64,000 nucleotides of DNA from Cyanobacteria bacterium RUI128 (GTDB lineage: Bacteria; Cyanobacteriota; Vampirovibrionia; Gastranaerophilales; Gastranaerophilaceae). The notes under the pieces are model-generated. The model was not told the origin of the DNA, did no database searches, and was given only the letters and a program-made list of their open reading frames with translations. The stretch spans positions 28,586 to 92,585 of the forward strand of contig JAILHQ010000145.1 of the NCBI GenBank assembly GCA_024695725.1, given 5' to 3'. The position numbers were made by a program, and so were the translations under genes. This document shows, piece by piece, positions 1 through 8,958 of this stretch. Each line of letters begins with the position of its first letter. Position 1 is the stretch's first letter.

Positions 1-2261
1 GCAATAAAACAGGTCTTAAAGTATCTGATAAAATGGTACGTGAGATATTACCATTTTTAAGAGAACGTACGGAAGTTCCTGAAGCATTAGGCAGAAAAGA
101 CCTTACCGAATTTTATAATAAATTATCACAAGCAGATATTACAAGATTAACAAAACTTGCAGATGATGTATGTGCAAAGTTTGATAAATATTGGCAAAAT
201 TACAAAGATGCCAAAGGCATTATATCTGATGAAGATATCGAAAACCACATTTCACACTTGTGGAATGTGGGCAAGAAGCAAAAAGGTATATTAACAAATT
301 ATTTCAATACAAATTCAAGATTTGCAAAACCTCGTACAATAGAAACACTTGTAAAAGGTATTGAACAAGGTTTTGAACCTAGAACACTTGATATAGGCGA
401 AATACTTAAAATACAATCAGACTCACTTATTAAATCAGCAAATGACAGTATTCTTGCAGAAACTCTCAAAAAAATGAGATTTAATAAAGAGATACTTATT
501 CAACCAAGTGGAAAAGCACCTGCTGATTGGGTAGAAATTGACCACCCTGCATTAAATAAAGCGGTTTATTCAGGAAGTACCGATAATGGTATTATATTAT
601 CGAGACGAAGTGTAAAAGTACACCCTGCCGTTGCAGAAATAATTGCCCCGGTGTTTGAAGTACAAAAAGCAGATAATCTCGGTTGGAAAATCTATGACAA
701 TGTAAATGGAACATTAAAACAAATTCAATTAGGTTTTAGCGGTTTCCATGGATATGCATTAACCGAGTCGGCAATAGGTAATTCGTATTTAAAAGATACT
801 CTAAAACATCTTAACCCTAAAAAGTTTGTAGATGCCATAAAAAACGGTAATTATGATATCTTTAAACAAGAAAAAGTTGCAAAAGACGGTATTGAACATG
901 GTTTAAGACTCGGTACACCTAGCGATTTGAATAGAAGCAATGTAGAAAAGTTTTTAAGTAACATTCCGTTTATTGGCAAATTGACTGAAGTAAACAACAA
1001 AATATTATGGGATTGTTTACATAATTCTTTCAAGATTGAAGCATATAAAATAAAATGCGAAGAAGTTGGCAAAGATATAACCGACGAACAAAAAAGAAGC
1101 ATTGCTCAATGGGTAAATGACAGTTTCGGCGGTCAAGCGTGGGAACTTCTAGGGGTTAAAAATTCTACCGTAAAAGGTATGTCAAGATTGTTATTATCTC
1201 CCGATTGGTTGATATCGACAACTCGTCAGTTTATGGGTATGGCTGAAAATGTTCCAATGAGCAAATGGCTAGAAAATAGCAACATAAAAGGTCTTAGAAA
1301 GTTTGCAAAATTATCAGGTGTTTCAGATGTTGGCGATACTGTTGGGGTTCGTGGTAAAAGCGCAAGAAGATTTTGGGCGACCGCTATGGTCTTTTCAGTT
1401 CTATTCTATAACCTTATAAATGCAATGTTTAGAGCAAAAGATAGAAAAGAACACCCTGAATATTATTCAGATAATTCGCTTATGAGTTACACTATTTGGG
1501 ATAATGCACTACCTGCTGATAAAGCATCAACAAAGATTATGCCATATATCTTTATTGGTAGAAATAAAGACGGTTCTGCAAGATATTTAAGACTTGGGAA
1601 ACAATTTAGAGAAGTTCCGGAAATGATATCCGAGCCAGTTTCTAAGTTATCAATGAAGTCTGCAACCGTACCAAGTGCGCTTGCAAATGTCGGTTTGGGT
1701 TATAGCATTGGCGACATTCCTAAAAAACTTGCGGGCAAAGATAACGAAGTCTATTATAATCAAGAAATATGGAACGGATACGGCAAGTTTGCAAAGAAAA
1801 AACAGGGTTCAGACTTAGCAAAAGGCAGAGTCAAAACGGCAGTAAAAAGCGTTGCGCCATTTATTGTGAATAATGCGACAAATGACAAGCATAATATGAG
1901 TGCGTGGGATATGTTCGCACAAACTTCAAATGGCATGGGGTACACAAAGGCTAAAAATCAATACTTGTACGCTTACGAACATGGCAATAATACTAAAGAT
2001 ATTGCGAAGATTACCCAAAGGGGAATACAAGACGGTATGAGTTATAGAAAACTGAAATCGGCGCAAAATAAAGCAAAAGACGAATATACGCAAAATTTAA
2101 TAAATGAATATTCTTCACAGTACGTAAACGCACTAAAAGAACAAAACCAAACAAAAATCAACAAAGTTGCAGATAAACTTGAAAAAGATAATGTCCCTGC
2201 AAATATTAGGGTAAAAGTTTATAAATCTGCATTAAAAGAATATAGAAAGTCAGTTAAATAG
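1..2261 (+). CDS. Large phage virion/polyvalent protein, 5' end outside window
   Basis: The reading frame is open from base 3 with no stop upstream of the first in-window ATG (33), so the true start lies outside the window. At least 752 residues are visible. The visible part is mostly helical and charged, with one hydrophobic stretch around residue 460 of the in-window ATG frame (near 1380-1430) and a Lys-rich C-terminus. Such proteins sit upstream of tail genes in podovirus-like phages, where they act as internal virion or ejection proteins, or as large polyvalent proteins. No catalytic motif is visible, so the role is inferred from position and size. It begins the + strand phage operon and ends 9 bp before the next gene. 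Confidence 0.6.
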   Translation, partial: NKTGLKVSDKMVREILPFLRERTEVPEALGRKDLTEFYNKLSQADITRLTKLADDVCAKFDKYWQNYKDAKGIISDEDIENHISHLWNVGKKQKGILTNYFNTNSRFAKPRTIETLVKGIEQGFEPRTLDIGEILKIQSDSLIKSANDSILAETLKKMRFNKEILIQPSGKAPADWVEIDHPALNKAVYSGSTDNGIILSRRSVKVHPAVAEIIAPVFEVQKADNLGWKIYDNVNGTLKQIQLGFSGFHGYALTESAIGNSYLKDTLKHLNPKKFVDAIKNGNYDIFKQEKVAKDGIEHGLRLGTPSDLNRSNVEKFLSNIPFIGKLTEVNNKILWDCLHNSFKIEAYKIKCEEVGKDITDEQKRSIAQWVNDSFGGQAWELLGVKNSTVKGMSRLLLSPDWLISTTRQFMGMAENVPMSKWLENSNIKGLRKFAKLSGVSDVGDTVGVRGKSARRFWATAMVFSVLFYNLINAMFRAKDRKEHPEYYSDNSLMSYTIWDNALPADKASTKIMPYIFIGRNKDGSARYLRLGKQFREVPEMISEPVSKLSMKSATVPSALANVGLGYSIGDIPKKLAGKDNEVYYNQEIWNGYGKFAKKKQGSDLAKGRVKTAVKSVAPFIVNNATNDKHNMSAWDMFAQTSNGMGYTKAKNQYLYAYEHGNNTKDIAKITQRGIQDGMSYRKLKSAQNKAKDEYTQNLINEYSSQYVNALKEQNQTKINKVADKLEKDNVPANIRVKVYKSALKEYRKSVK

Positions 2262-2270
2262 AGGTTAGAA

Positions 2271-2510
2271 ATGGATAAGGAAACACTTGAGAAATACGCA
2301 CCTGTTGCGATAATTGTTGTGGGCTTAATTATTCAGTGGAATTTATTTGCGACAACGCAACATGTAGAAGAACAACATAGAATTATCTTGAAAGAAGTAT
2401 CTGAAAGATATGTTCTAAAAGAACAATATAACGATCTAAAAAAGACTATTGATAATATGCAAGTCAAAATTGACAAAATGTATGACGTAATAATAAATAG
2501 AAGGGGTTAA
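2271..2510 (+). CDS. Small phage membrane protein with coiled coil
   Basis: 79 residues. One membrane segment (about residues 11-28) is followed by a charged helix with heptad-like spacing (about 30-75). A purine-rich ribosome site (GAGG) lies just before the ATG. Phage proteins of this shape are often holin- or spanin-like, or tail-associated. The topology is seen; the function is inferred and weak. It sits tightly between the large virion protein and the next gene, which starts 4 bp later. Confidence 0.5.
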   Translation: MDKETLEKYAPVAIIVVGLIIQWNLFATTQHVEEQHRIILKEVSERYVLKEQYNDLKKTIDNMQVKIDKMYDVIINRRG

Positions 2511-2514
2511 TATA

Positions 2515-3015
2515 ATGTCGGGACTGAATGTATTAGAAAACGGCACGCTTGCAGATGCCGAAAAGGTTAATGAGAATTTTACATATTTAAATGGCAGAAT
2601 TTCTACGATTAATGGCACAGTTGTAAATTTGCAATCAACATTAACAAATTATATCAACGATACTTTGCGCACAACCTTATCTATATATCAAGATGTAAAC
2701 GTCCTCGAAACGTCGGGAACAATAACGCTTACTGACAATTTCACAAACAGTATAACGCCAACAGGAAGCGTAACATTTACGTTGCCAACTATATCTGATA
2801 ATACAAAATTTCATCAGATGCTTGTGCAAATGTACTTGGCAGATGCAACGGCAACAGGATATGTAACAGGCGACTCACTCGGTTCTGATGTTATATATGC
2901 AAATGGTGTAAAACCAACATTTATAAACGCAGGTTATTACGACATTGTTTATGAATATAACAGTATCGCAGAAAAGTGGTCAGTAGGGGTAACATATATA
3001 GGAACGGCTTCATAA
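2515..3015 (+). CDS. Phage structural protein, probably tail or baseplate
   Basis: 166 residues, rich in Thr, Asn, Ser and Val, with predicted beta structure after a short helical N-terminus. The start 'MSGLNVLENGTLADAEKVN' is of a type common at the head of phage fibre and needle proteins. No catalytic motif is visible. Its TAA stop overlaps the ATG of the next gene by one base (TAATG), indicating translational coupling. The assignment as a structural protein rests on composition and neighbours. Confidence 0.5.
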   Translation: MSGLNVLENGTLADAEKVNENFTYLNGRISTINGTVVNLQSTLTNYINDTLRTTLSIYQDVNVLETSGTITLTDNFTNSITPTGSVTFTLPTISDNTKFHQMLVQMYLADATATGYVTGDSLGSDVIYANGVKPTFINAGYYDIVYEYNSIAEKWSVGVTYIGTAS

Positions 3016-3920
3016 TGAGAATTTTTTGGAAAAGTTTGTTGAAGAAAAAAAATACTTGGGTAACATTAAACACAACCGGAAGTTATAATAATATCAAGTA
3101 TCTTAATAATAAATATATTGCAGTCGGAGATAGTGGCAGTATCGCTTATTCTAATGACGGCATTACATATACTGAAACAACTGTCGGTTCTGCAAATTGG
3201 GCAAATATTTGTTATTTTAAGGGGAAATATGTAATTTGCGGTGGTAATCAAGTTAAATATTCTGAAGATTTAATAAATTGGTCTGATATTACGGTTGATT
3301 CGAGTTATAACCTAAAATACATGGCTTGTAATGATAGAACCTTAGTAGTTGCAGGGTATAATGGCGAATTATTAAGCACAAGTGATTTTAATGGTTTTAC
3401 ATCTTGCACTCTATCAGTAACAGGATTACTGCATTATGGTGTTTGTTTTGACGGCGATAGATTTGTTTTAATAAGCGCAAAACAAAATAGTGGCACATAT
3501 ATAACAACATCTTATTATAATAATCGAGACCAATTTTCTTGGTATAGTCCTAATTTGGCGGTTGCAAATATGGTTATAGACAATGTTGATGTGTGTAATG
3601 GAAATTATGTGTTCACTATTGCTAATACTATTTACACAACTGATGATTTATCAAAGAATTTCAGCGAGTGGAATTCTGTCGAACTCGAATATACGATACG
3701 TGCGCTTCATTGCAAAGACAATACGATAATTGTAATGACAAGGTGGCGACGTTCACAGGGCGGGTATGGGTTAGTAAGTTATGGATACACAGAATACCAT
3801 ATACAAAACAACAACATTGTAAACGAATTATCCGGATATAATCAAACAAAAATCAGTACAAGTAACGACAAAGTGGTTGCAGTAGGCGAAACGGCAAGAA
3901 TTTATTACAAATATTTATAA
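3015..3920 (+). CDS. Phage protein with Asp-box/beta-propeller-like repeats
   Basis: 301 residues from the ATG overlapping the previous stop; this start is preferred to an upstream one at 2976 because of the TAATG coupling. After a short basic N-terminus (FWKSLLKKKN) come repeated blades of the form 'yIAVGDSG..YSNDGITYTE' and 'YVICGG..YSEDLINWSD', which match the Asp-box style S/Y-x-D-G-x-x-W/Y of BNR/sialidase-like propellers. About five to six blades can be traced. In phages such propellers occur in tail fibres or receptor-binding proteins. The fold is fairly clear; the binding target is unknown. Confidence 0.55.
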   Translation: MRIFWKSLLKKKNTWVTLNTTGSYNNIKYLNNKYIAVGDSGSIAYSNDGITYTETTVGSANWANICYFKGKYVICGGNQVKYSEDLINWSDITVDSSYNLKYMACNDRTLVVAGYNGELLSTSDFNGFTSCTLSVTGLLHYGVCFDGDRFVLISAKQNSGTYITTSYYNNRDQFSWYSPNLAVANMVIDNVDVCNGNYVFTIANTIYTTDDLSKNFSEWNSVELEYTIRALHCKDNTIIVMTRWRRSQGGYGLVSYGYTEYHIQNNNIVNELSGYNQTKISTSNDKVVAVGETARIYYKYL

Positions 3921-3932
3921 GGGGTTTTAGAT

Positions 3933-4346
3933 ATGATGAGACTTAATAAAGACACAGGGGAAATAACTTCTTTTATTGGGGATAGCGGTAAATTTTATTT
4001 ATCGGGGTTACCTTATCCAAGTAGTGTATTTTTCTCTATTTATGACGATAAATATAAAATTTTGAATGAAATTGAATGTTTGACCGTAGAGAGTGGAACA
4101 TTGAATATGTTTATCCCGGCAGAATTTACCGACATTTTAACAATACCAAAAAATGAGGATAGTGCCGAATATTATTACAGTATTAAGGTTGTGTATTTTG
4201 ATAGTTCAAATAACCGCATTGAATCGACTTGTGTATTATCAAACCACAAAATTGACGAACCAAATATTTTTACAGTTTATGCAAAACGTACTGAGGGCGG
4301 TACTGCAATAGATGAACAAGAGGAAGAAACATCTGATGACGAATAG
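3933..4346 (+). CDS. Phage baseplate/fibre-associated protein, unknown
   Basis: 137 residues with a good ribosome site (AAGGGG) before the ATG; a second ATG follows directly at 3936. It is beta-rich at the N-terminus ('GDSGKFYLSGLPY') and ends in an acidic tail (EEQEEETSDDE). Similar short proteins precede receptor-binding proteins in siphovirus and podovirus tail modules. The function is not recognised. The end overlaps the start of the next gene by 11 bp. Confidence 0.45.
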   Translation: MMRLNKDTGEITSFIGDSGKFYLSGLPYPSSVFFSIYDDKYKILNEIECLTVESGTLNMFIPAEFTDILTIPKNEDSAEYYYSIKVVYFDSSNNRIESTCVLSNHKIDEPNIFTVYAKRTEGGTAIDEQEEETSDDE

Positions 4347-4812
4347 TATTCAAATACAAGTCGAAAGCGAAGAAAATATAATACAACTAGAAAATTATCC
4401 TAGCGTTTACGATATAGTATTTAGTGACGAGGATAATTCAAGCGTTTCGGTCAATTTATATGGAGACGACACAACATTTAAAATTGATCTGAAATCTTCT
4501 GACGAAGTTGATACAACAATCAAGTTTGCCGACAGTGATGCGTGGCAAATTGCAGAAGAAATCAGAAATAGTTTAAATAACTATTATACCAAAGAACAAT
4601 CAGATGCACGTTATCTGAAACACTTTGTTTATAATCAGGCAATACCGAGCGACACATGGGAAATACAACACGACCTAAACAAATATTGTCCTAGAGTTAC
4701 TGTTATAGATAGTCAGGGAGAGGTTTGGTATCCATACGTCAAATATGTTGACAATAATAATTGTATCGTTCGTCTGATAGGTCAAATAACAGGAACAGCA
4801 TACGTAGAATAA
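4336..4812 (+). CDS. Phage tail-associated protein, unknown
   Basis: 158 residues from ATG 4336. This start is favoured over 4312 because a GAGGAAG ribosome site lies about 9 bases upstream. Residues ~75-95 (YYTKEQSDARYL) match the short 'YTKxQxDxRYx' motif common in phage tail-fibre tips and intramolecular connector segments. The C-terminal part resembles the domain found at the end of many phage neck/fibre proteins ('IQHDLNKYCPRVTVID'). It is probably a fibre or fibre-attachment protein. Confidence 0.5.
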   Translation: MTNSIQIQVESEENIIQLENYPSVYDIVFSDEDNSSVSVNLYGDDTTFKIDLKSSDEVDTTIKFADSDAWQIAEEIRNSLNNYYTKEQSDARYLKHFVYNQAIPSDTWEIQHDLNKYCPRVTVIDSQGEVWYPYVKYVDNNNCIVRLIGQITGTAYVE

Positions 4813-4823
4813 GGAGATTTAAA

Positions 4824-6266
4824 ATGACAGGTTCACCAACAATAAATTTACCAGGCAATATTAACCTTTCTGGCGGAGAGGTTCAAAACGCTAAATTACA
4901 AAGTCTTACATCTAAGTCAAACGCAACAGAAGCAGACTATTGGTACGATAGCGTAAATCATATACCTAAATATCATAATGGCACAGACGAATGCGAATTT
5001 GGCAGAATATACACAGGCGGAACAGGTATAACTGTAAGTAATGGCAATGCAATAAGTGTTGATGATTATGATAAGTTATTAAAGAATATTACTAATGCAA
5101 CTAACAGTATTTCTGTTGGGGATAATTCGGCTACACAAAGTTATAGTGTCAATATAGGTTATGGCTCAACCGCAGAAAATGGATGTGTTGCGATTGGTAA
5201 CAATGCAAAATCGTATAGCAACGGTGTGTCAATCGGTAATGGCGCAGACCCACATGGTTCTTATTGTATTGCAGTTGGTTGTAACGCAAAAACAGATGTA
5301 GGACTATCCTACACTTACCAGATAGGAAGTGGAACAAATAATTCAGAGAAGACTTTAGCAATAGGTTTTGGTAAAGATGCAAACAATCAAGCACTCGAAT
5401 ACACATTATTAGACGGTACAACAGGTCTTATACCTGATGCAAGGTTGAGTTCTAATATTGCAAGAAGCGCAAATATACCTACAACTGTTGCAGAATTAAT
5501 AGATAGTTCTAATTATGCAACAAAAACTTATGTATCAGATGCTATTGCATTAGCACAAGCAGGCGCATTATTGTATCAAACAACATGGACAGCAACAAAT
5601 CAAACTGATTACTCTAGCATTACGTTACCTGTTAAAAAAGGTTATATGTACCCTGTTAGTGGTTCTGCAACGATTGGTGGTGTTGAATGGAACTCTGGCG
5701 ATTATCTTGTTATTAACAAAGATATTGCTAGTAGTGGTTCAATTACATCTTCTGATGTTGATAAAATCGATAATACAGAAGCAAGCGATATATTGAGATT
5801 GAATGCTACTCAAACATTGACAAATAAAACAATAGATGCAGATGATAACACAATTACAGATTTAACAACTTCAAACCTTAAATCAGGTGTGTTACAAACC
5901 ACATTAAGAGGAGTTGCGAGTGCAAGTGATAGTGCATTGGCTTCCGAAAAGGCTATTGCAAAAGCAATCAAAGATTTCATAACAGGCATCACATCAAGTG
6001 ATGTAATAACTGCGTTAGGTTATACACCTGCGAAGAAAATTTCTGTGACTAATTCAGCATTAACCTCTTCAAACGGTGTTGTAACTTGGTCTATGACAAA
6101 TCCATTCAATTCGGAAGATGTTGGTGTTGATATTTATGAAGTTGATACTTCTTCAAATAAAAAGATATATCCTGCTATTGAAGTAACATCAAGCACAATT
6201 ACAGTAACATTGTTATCTTCAAGTAACAAATCGGCAGGAGATTTAAAAGCGGTAATAACAGGATAA
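4824..6266 (+). CDS. Phage tail fibre with YadA-head-like repeats
   Basis: 480 residues from ATG 4824, chosen because AAGGAG lies 7 bases upstream. The N-terminal part is low complexity. Residues ~100-190 carry repeats such as 'VAIGNNAKSYSNGVSIGNGA', like the YadA/Hia head repeat that forms trimeric beta rolls. The middle has the 'NATQTLTNKTIDADDNTI' motif typical of phage fibre proteins, followed by a helical connector and a small C-terminal beta domain. It likely forms a trimeric adhesion fibre. The fibre call is strong; the host receptor is unknown. Confidence 0.75.
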   Translation: MTGSPTINLPGNINLSGGEVQNAKLQSLTSKSNATEADYWYDSVNHIPKYHNGTDECEFGRIYTGGTGITVSNGNAISVDDYDKLLKNITNATNSISVGDNSATQSYSVNIGYGSTAENGCVAIGNNAKSYSNGVSIGNGADPHGSYCIAVGCNAKTDVGLSYTYQIGSGTNNSEKTLAIGFGKDANNQALEYTLLDGTTGLIPDARLSSNIARSANIPTTVAELIDSSNYATKTYVSDAIALAQAGALLYQTTWTATNQTDYSSITLPVKKGYMYPVSGSATIGGVEWNSGDYLVINKDIASSGSITSSDVDKIDNTEASDILRLNATQTLTNKTIDADDNTITDLTTSNLKSGVLQTTLRGVASASDSALASEKAIAKAIKDFITGITSSDVITALGYTPAKKISVTNSALTSSNGVVTWSMTNPFNSEDVGVDIYEVDTSSNKKIYPAIEVTSSTITVTLLSSSNKSAGDLKAVITG

Positions 6267-6270
6267 TGTC

Positions 6271-7800
6271 ATGGTAAACAAATTATTAAATTCAACTGAC
6301 GTACATACGCTTCAACAAAAGACAAATGAGGTTATTGACGAATTAGGAAATAAACAGGATACGCTTGTTAGCGGAACAAATATTAAAACTATCAACAATG
6401 AAAGTATTTTAGGTAGTGGTAATATAAGTATTTCAGGTGGTGGTACGGCAACAGACGTGCAGATTAACGGTACGTCTATAACTTCTAATAATGTTGCAAA
6501 TATTATCACAAACTCGGCTTATAATGCAAGCAGTAACAAGATTGCGACTATGAATGACGTAGAAAGTGTTTACCGAGAACGTAATATCGGCGAAATAGTA
6601 ACATCAACTATACCTCTTTCTGATGCAGGACTACATTTGTTAGACGGTTCATTGATTAGTGGTAGTGGTAGTTATGCAGATTTTGTTGATTATATTGCTG
6701 ATGTATATTCAAATACTGAACTTCTATACGCATATTATGGCGGTAATACGGTATATACCAAAACGACAACATTAAGCGTTGGAATGACTTTATATGATGC
6801 AAGCGGTAACTCTATTGGAACATTATCAGACAATAGTGCAAGTATGGATTTATATAGAATTAGTTCAGATGGAACATATATAATTTGGCGACATACAAAT
6901 GGTGGATTAGCATCTTATACACAATTAAATTATAACGCATCAAAAAACGAAAGTATTGGATGCTTCTGTTCAGAAGATACTTGGCAAACATCAGTAACTA
7001 ATTATGGTGTATGCGGTAAGTTTGTGTATGACAGCGTAAACAATACTGTAAGATTACCAAAGATAACAGGGTTTGTAGAGGGTGCAAGTGGTGTATCTGT
7101 TCTTGGTGATTTAACAGAAGCAGGGTTGCCGAATATTAAGGGTTCGCCTGATGGTTTTAGAGCAAACCATTCATATCAAGACCAAACATTTGGTGCATTT
7201 ACTTGGGGGACTATACCTAGTACATCAGGTGGTAGTGGTAGCGGAAGTTATTCTAGTCACGCAATCCTTAACTTTGATGCAGGGCAATATAATCCTATAT
7301 ATAAAGATACGGTGAACACTGTACAACCACAATCTGTTAAGGTCCTTTACTACATTGTAATTGCAAATTCAACAAAAACAGAAATCGAAGTCGATATAGA
7401 CGAAATCGCAACAGACCTTAATGGTAAGGCAGACGTTGATTTGAGTAATGCTACATTCAGCAATTCGGTCAAGAATACAATATTTGGTTTTGGTTTGCCA
7501 AACTATCTTTATAGAATTAATATTAACCCGTCAAGTGCAACATCAGGTTCATATACAACACCAGCAAAAGGATATATATGTGTTGATTTTACAAGTTATA
7601 ATAAAACAATGTCGTTATTAATAGGTGGTACAAGAGTTTCTAATAGAACAAGTACAAGTAGTTATATGACATCTTTGAATGGTATGTATCCTGTTGAAAA
7701 GGGGAAGATAGTAAACTTTGAGAATGGGTATATCGCAACTACTACATATTCTTCTCAAGGTATTTATTTTGTACCAATATATGCAAATGTGGGGGACTAA
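6271..7800 (+). CDS. Phage tail fibre/collar-domain protein
   Basis: 509 residues with AGGA about 8 bases before the ATG. The N-terminal ~60 residues are helical. A phage collar-like segment follows ('PLSDAGLHLLDGSLI' then 'SVLGDLTEAGLPNIKG'), as in proteins that deliver or cap tail fibres. The last ~100 residues form a beta-rich domain with Ser/Thr-rich loops. It lies directly behind the first fibre gene and before the DUF4376 gene, an order common in tail-fibre cassettes. It probably acts at the fibre tip in receptor recognition. Confidence 0.7.
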   Translation: MVNKLLNSTDVHTLQQKTNEVIDELGNKQDTLVSGTNIKTINNESILGSGNISISGGGTATDVQINGTSITSNNVANIITNSAYNASSNKIATMNDVESVYRERNIGEIVTSTIPLSDAGLHLLDGSLISGSGSYADFVDYIADVYSNTELLYAYYGGNTVYTKTTTLSVGMTLYDASGNSIGTLSDNSASMDLYRISSDGTYIIWRHTNGGLASYTQLNYNASKNESIGCFCSEDTWQTSVTNYGVCGKFVYDSVNNTVRLPKITGFVEGASGVSVLGDLTEAGLPNIKGSPDGFRANHSYQDQTFGAFTWGTIPSTSGGSGSGSYSSHAILNFDAGQYNPIYKDTVNTVQPQSVKVLYYIVIANSTKTEIEVDIDEIATDLNGKADVDLSNATFSNSVKNTIFGFGLPNYLYRININPSSATSGSYTTPAKGYICVDFTSYNKTMSLLIGGTRVSNRTSTSSYMTSLNGMYPVEKGKIVNFENGYIATTTYSSQGIYFVPIYANVGD

Positions 7801-7803
7801 AAT

Positions 7804-8322
7804 ATGTTTTATGTAATTATTAATGACAATTTTTATACGGCAGATAATAGAGGTGCTTTGCATAGTATATATCCTAATGAAGAAATTAAAGAATTACCTA
7901 TCGATTTTGAGCCAGGTAAATATATCGTTCATAATGATAAACTTATTCTTAACCCTGAATGGGATAAGATATATCTTACAGAGCGTAAAAAAGCACGTAT
8001 AGAAGAAAACGACAAATTGAGAGATACCGCTTTATTAGGCGGTGTAACGTATAACAACGTGTTATTTGATAGCGATACAGACCAAAAAGTAAATCTATTA
8101 GCAATAGTAAATATGATGTCTAATACAGATACAGTTGTTTGGTACGGTATGGATAACAAAGGTTTACTCTGTACTAAGGCTGATTTATTGGCGATAGGTG
8201 GTTTGATTACAGAATTACATTCTTTCTGTTGGAATAATAATGCGTATATCAAAGAACAGATAGAGAATGCAGAGAGTATTGAAGAAGTAGAAAATATAGA
8301 GATTAACTATGAAAGGGGTTAG
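7804..8322 (+). CDS. DUF4376 tail-fibre assembly-like protein
   Basis: 172 residues. The C-terminal ~110 residues fit the DUF4376 pattern: 'RDTALLGGVTYNNVLFDSD' followed by a helical bundle ('KVNLLAIVNMMSN'). Proteins of this family sit after tail-fibre genes in many phages and are thought to serve as fibre assembly or tip proteins. The N-terminal ~60 residues are a separate beta-rich part. It follows the collar gene by 3 bp and is part of the same transcript. Confidence 0.65.
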   Translation: MFYVIINDNFYTADNRGALHSIYPNEEIKELPIDFEPGKYIVHNDKLILNPEWDKIYLTERKKARIEENDKLRDTALLGGVTYNNVLFDSDTDQKVNLLAIVNMMSNTDTVVWYGMDNKGLLCTKADLLAIGGLITELHSFCWNNNAYIKEQIENAESIEEVENIEINYERG

Positions 8323-8324
8323 GT

Positions 8325-8615
8325 ATGGAATTTTTCAAAAAGATTTTATCATTTTTCAAAAAAGCAAAAGAAACAGTTGCGACAGTTGAATTAAACATTC
8401 AAAAATTTGTTCAAGAACATAAGAGTCAGATCAGGTTAATGATTACAATTTTTGATGCAATATTCCCGGCAGGAACAGGCGCAAAGAAAATGGCTTGTTT
8501 GGTATCAAACGTATGTGATGCAATTGGTTTCAAAGAAGCTTCTAGTGATGTTGCAATTCTTGTAGAAAAAGAATGCCAAAAAATATATGACGAATTTAAA
8601 GCTAGTATGAATTAA
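8325..8615 (+). CDS. Small helical phage protein, unknown
   Basis: 96 residues, start 2 bp after the previous stop. The N-terminus is amphipathic and basic (FFKKILSFFKKAKE), followed by a moderately hydrophobic helix around residues 40-55. It sits where T7-like phages carry holin and small terminase genes. Either is possible, but no diagnostic motif is visible. Confidence 0.45.
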   Translation: MEFFKKILSFFKKAKETVATVELNIQKFVQEHKSQIRLMITIFDAIFPAGTGAKKMACLVSNVCDAIGFKEASSDVAILVEKECQKIYDEFKASMN

Positions 8616-8631
8616 GGGGGGTGTATAAAGT

Positions 8632-8955
8632 ATGTCAAATTTAGGTTACGGTACATTATCAACCACGGACGATTACGTTGATATTGAAACAGAACTGAGT
8701 ATTTCATTTACTGATAATACAGTTTATCAAATACAAATCAAAAACCCGGCTTTTGTTTGCGAAGCAACTAACAAACCAACTGAAGGCGGTTTTGAAATGG
8801 GAGAAGAGCCTTTTCAATACGTTCATAACGGAGAGAAGTTGTGGATAAAAGCAAAAAGAACATATTTACCTGTTACAGTTAATGTCGCAAGTGGTTCAAC
8901 TTTCGGACAAATAAAAGCAGATACAACAACGATAGCAGAGGTTACAGAAGGTTAA
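8632..8955 (+). CDS. Small beta-rich phage protein
   Basis: 107 residues with a strong ribosome site (AGGGGGG) about 10 bases before the ATG. The sequence is beta-rich and contains short turns such as 'YVHNGEKLWIKAKR', like small virion decoration or head-fibre proteins. It ends 3 bp before the terminase start. The function is not recognised; a structural role is a guess from composition. Confidence 0.45.
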   Translation: MSNLGYGTLSTTDDYVDIETELSISFTDNTVYQIQIKNPAFVCEATNKPTEGGFEMGEEPFQYVHNGEKLWIKAKRTYLPVTVNVASGSTFGQIKADTTTIAEVTEG

Positions 8956-8958
8956 TAA

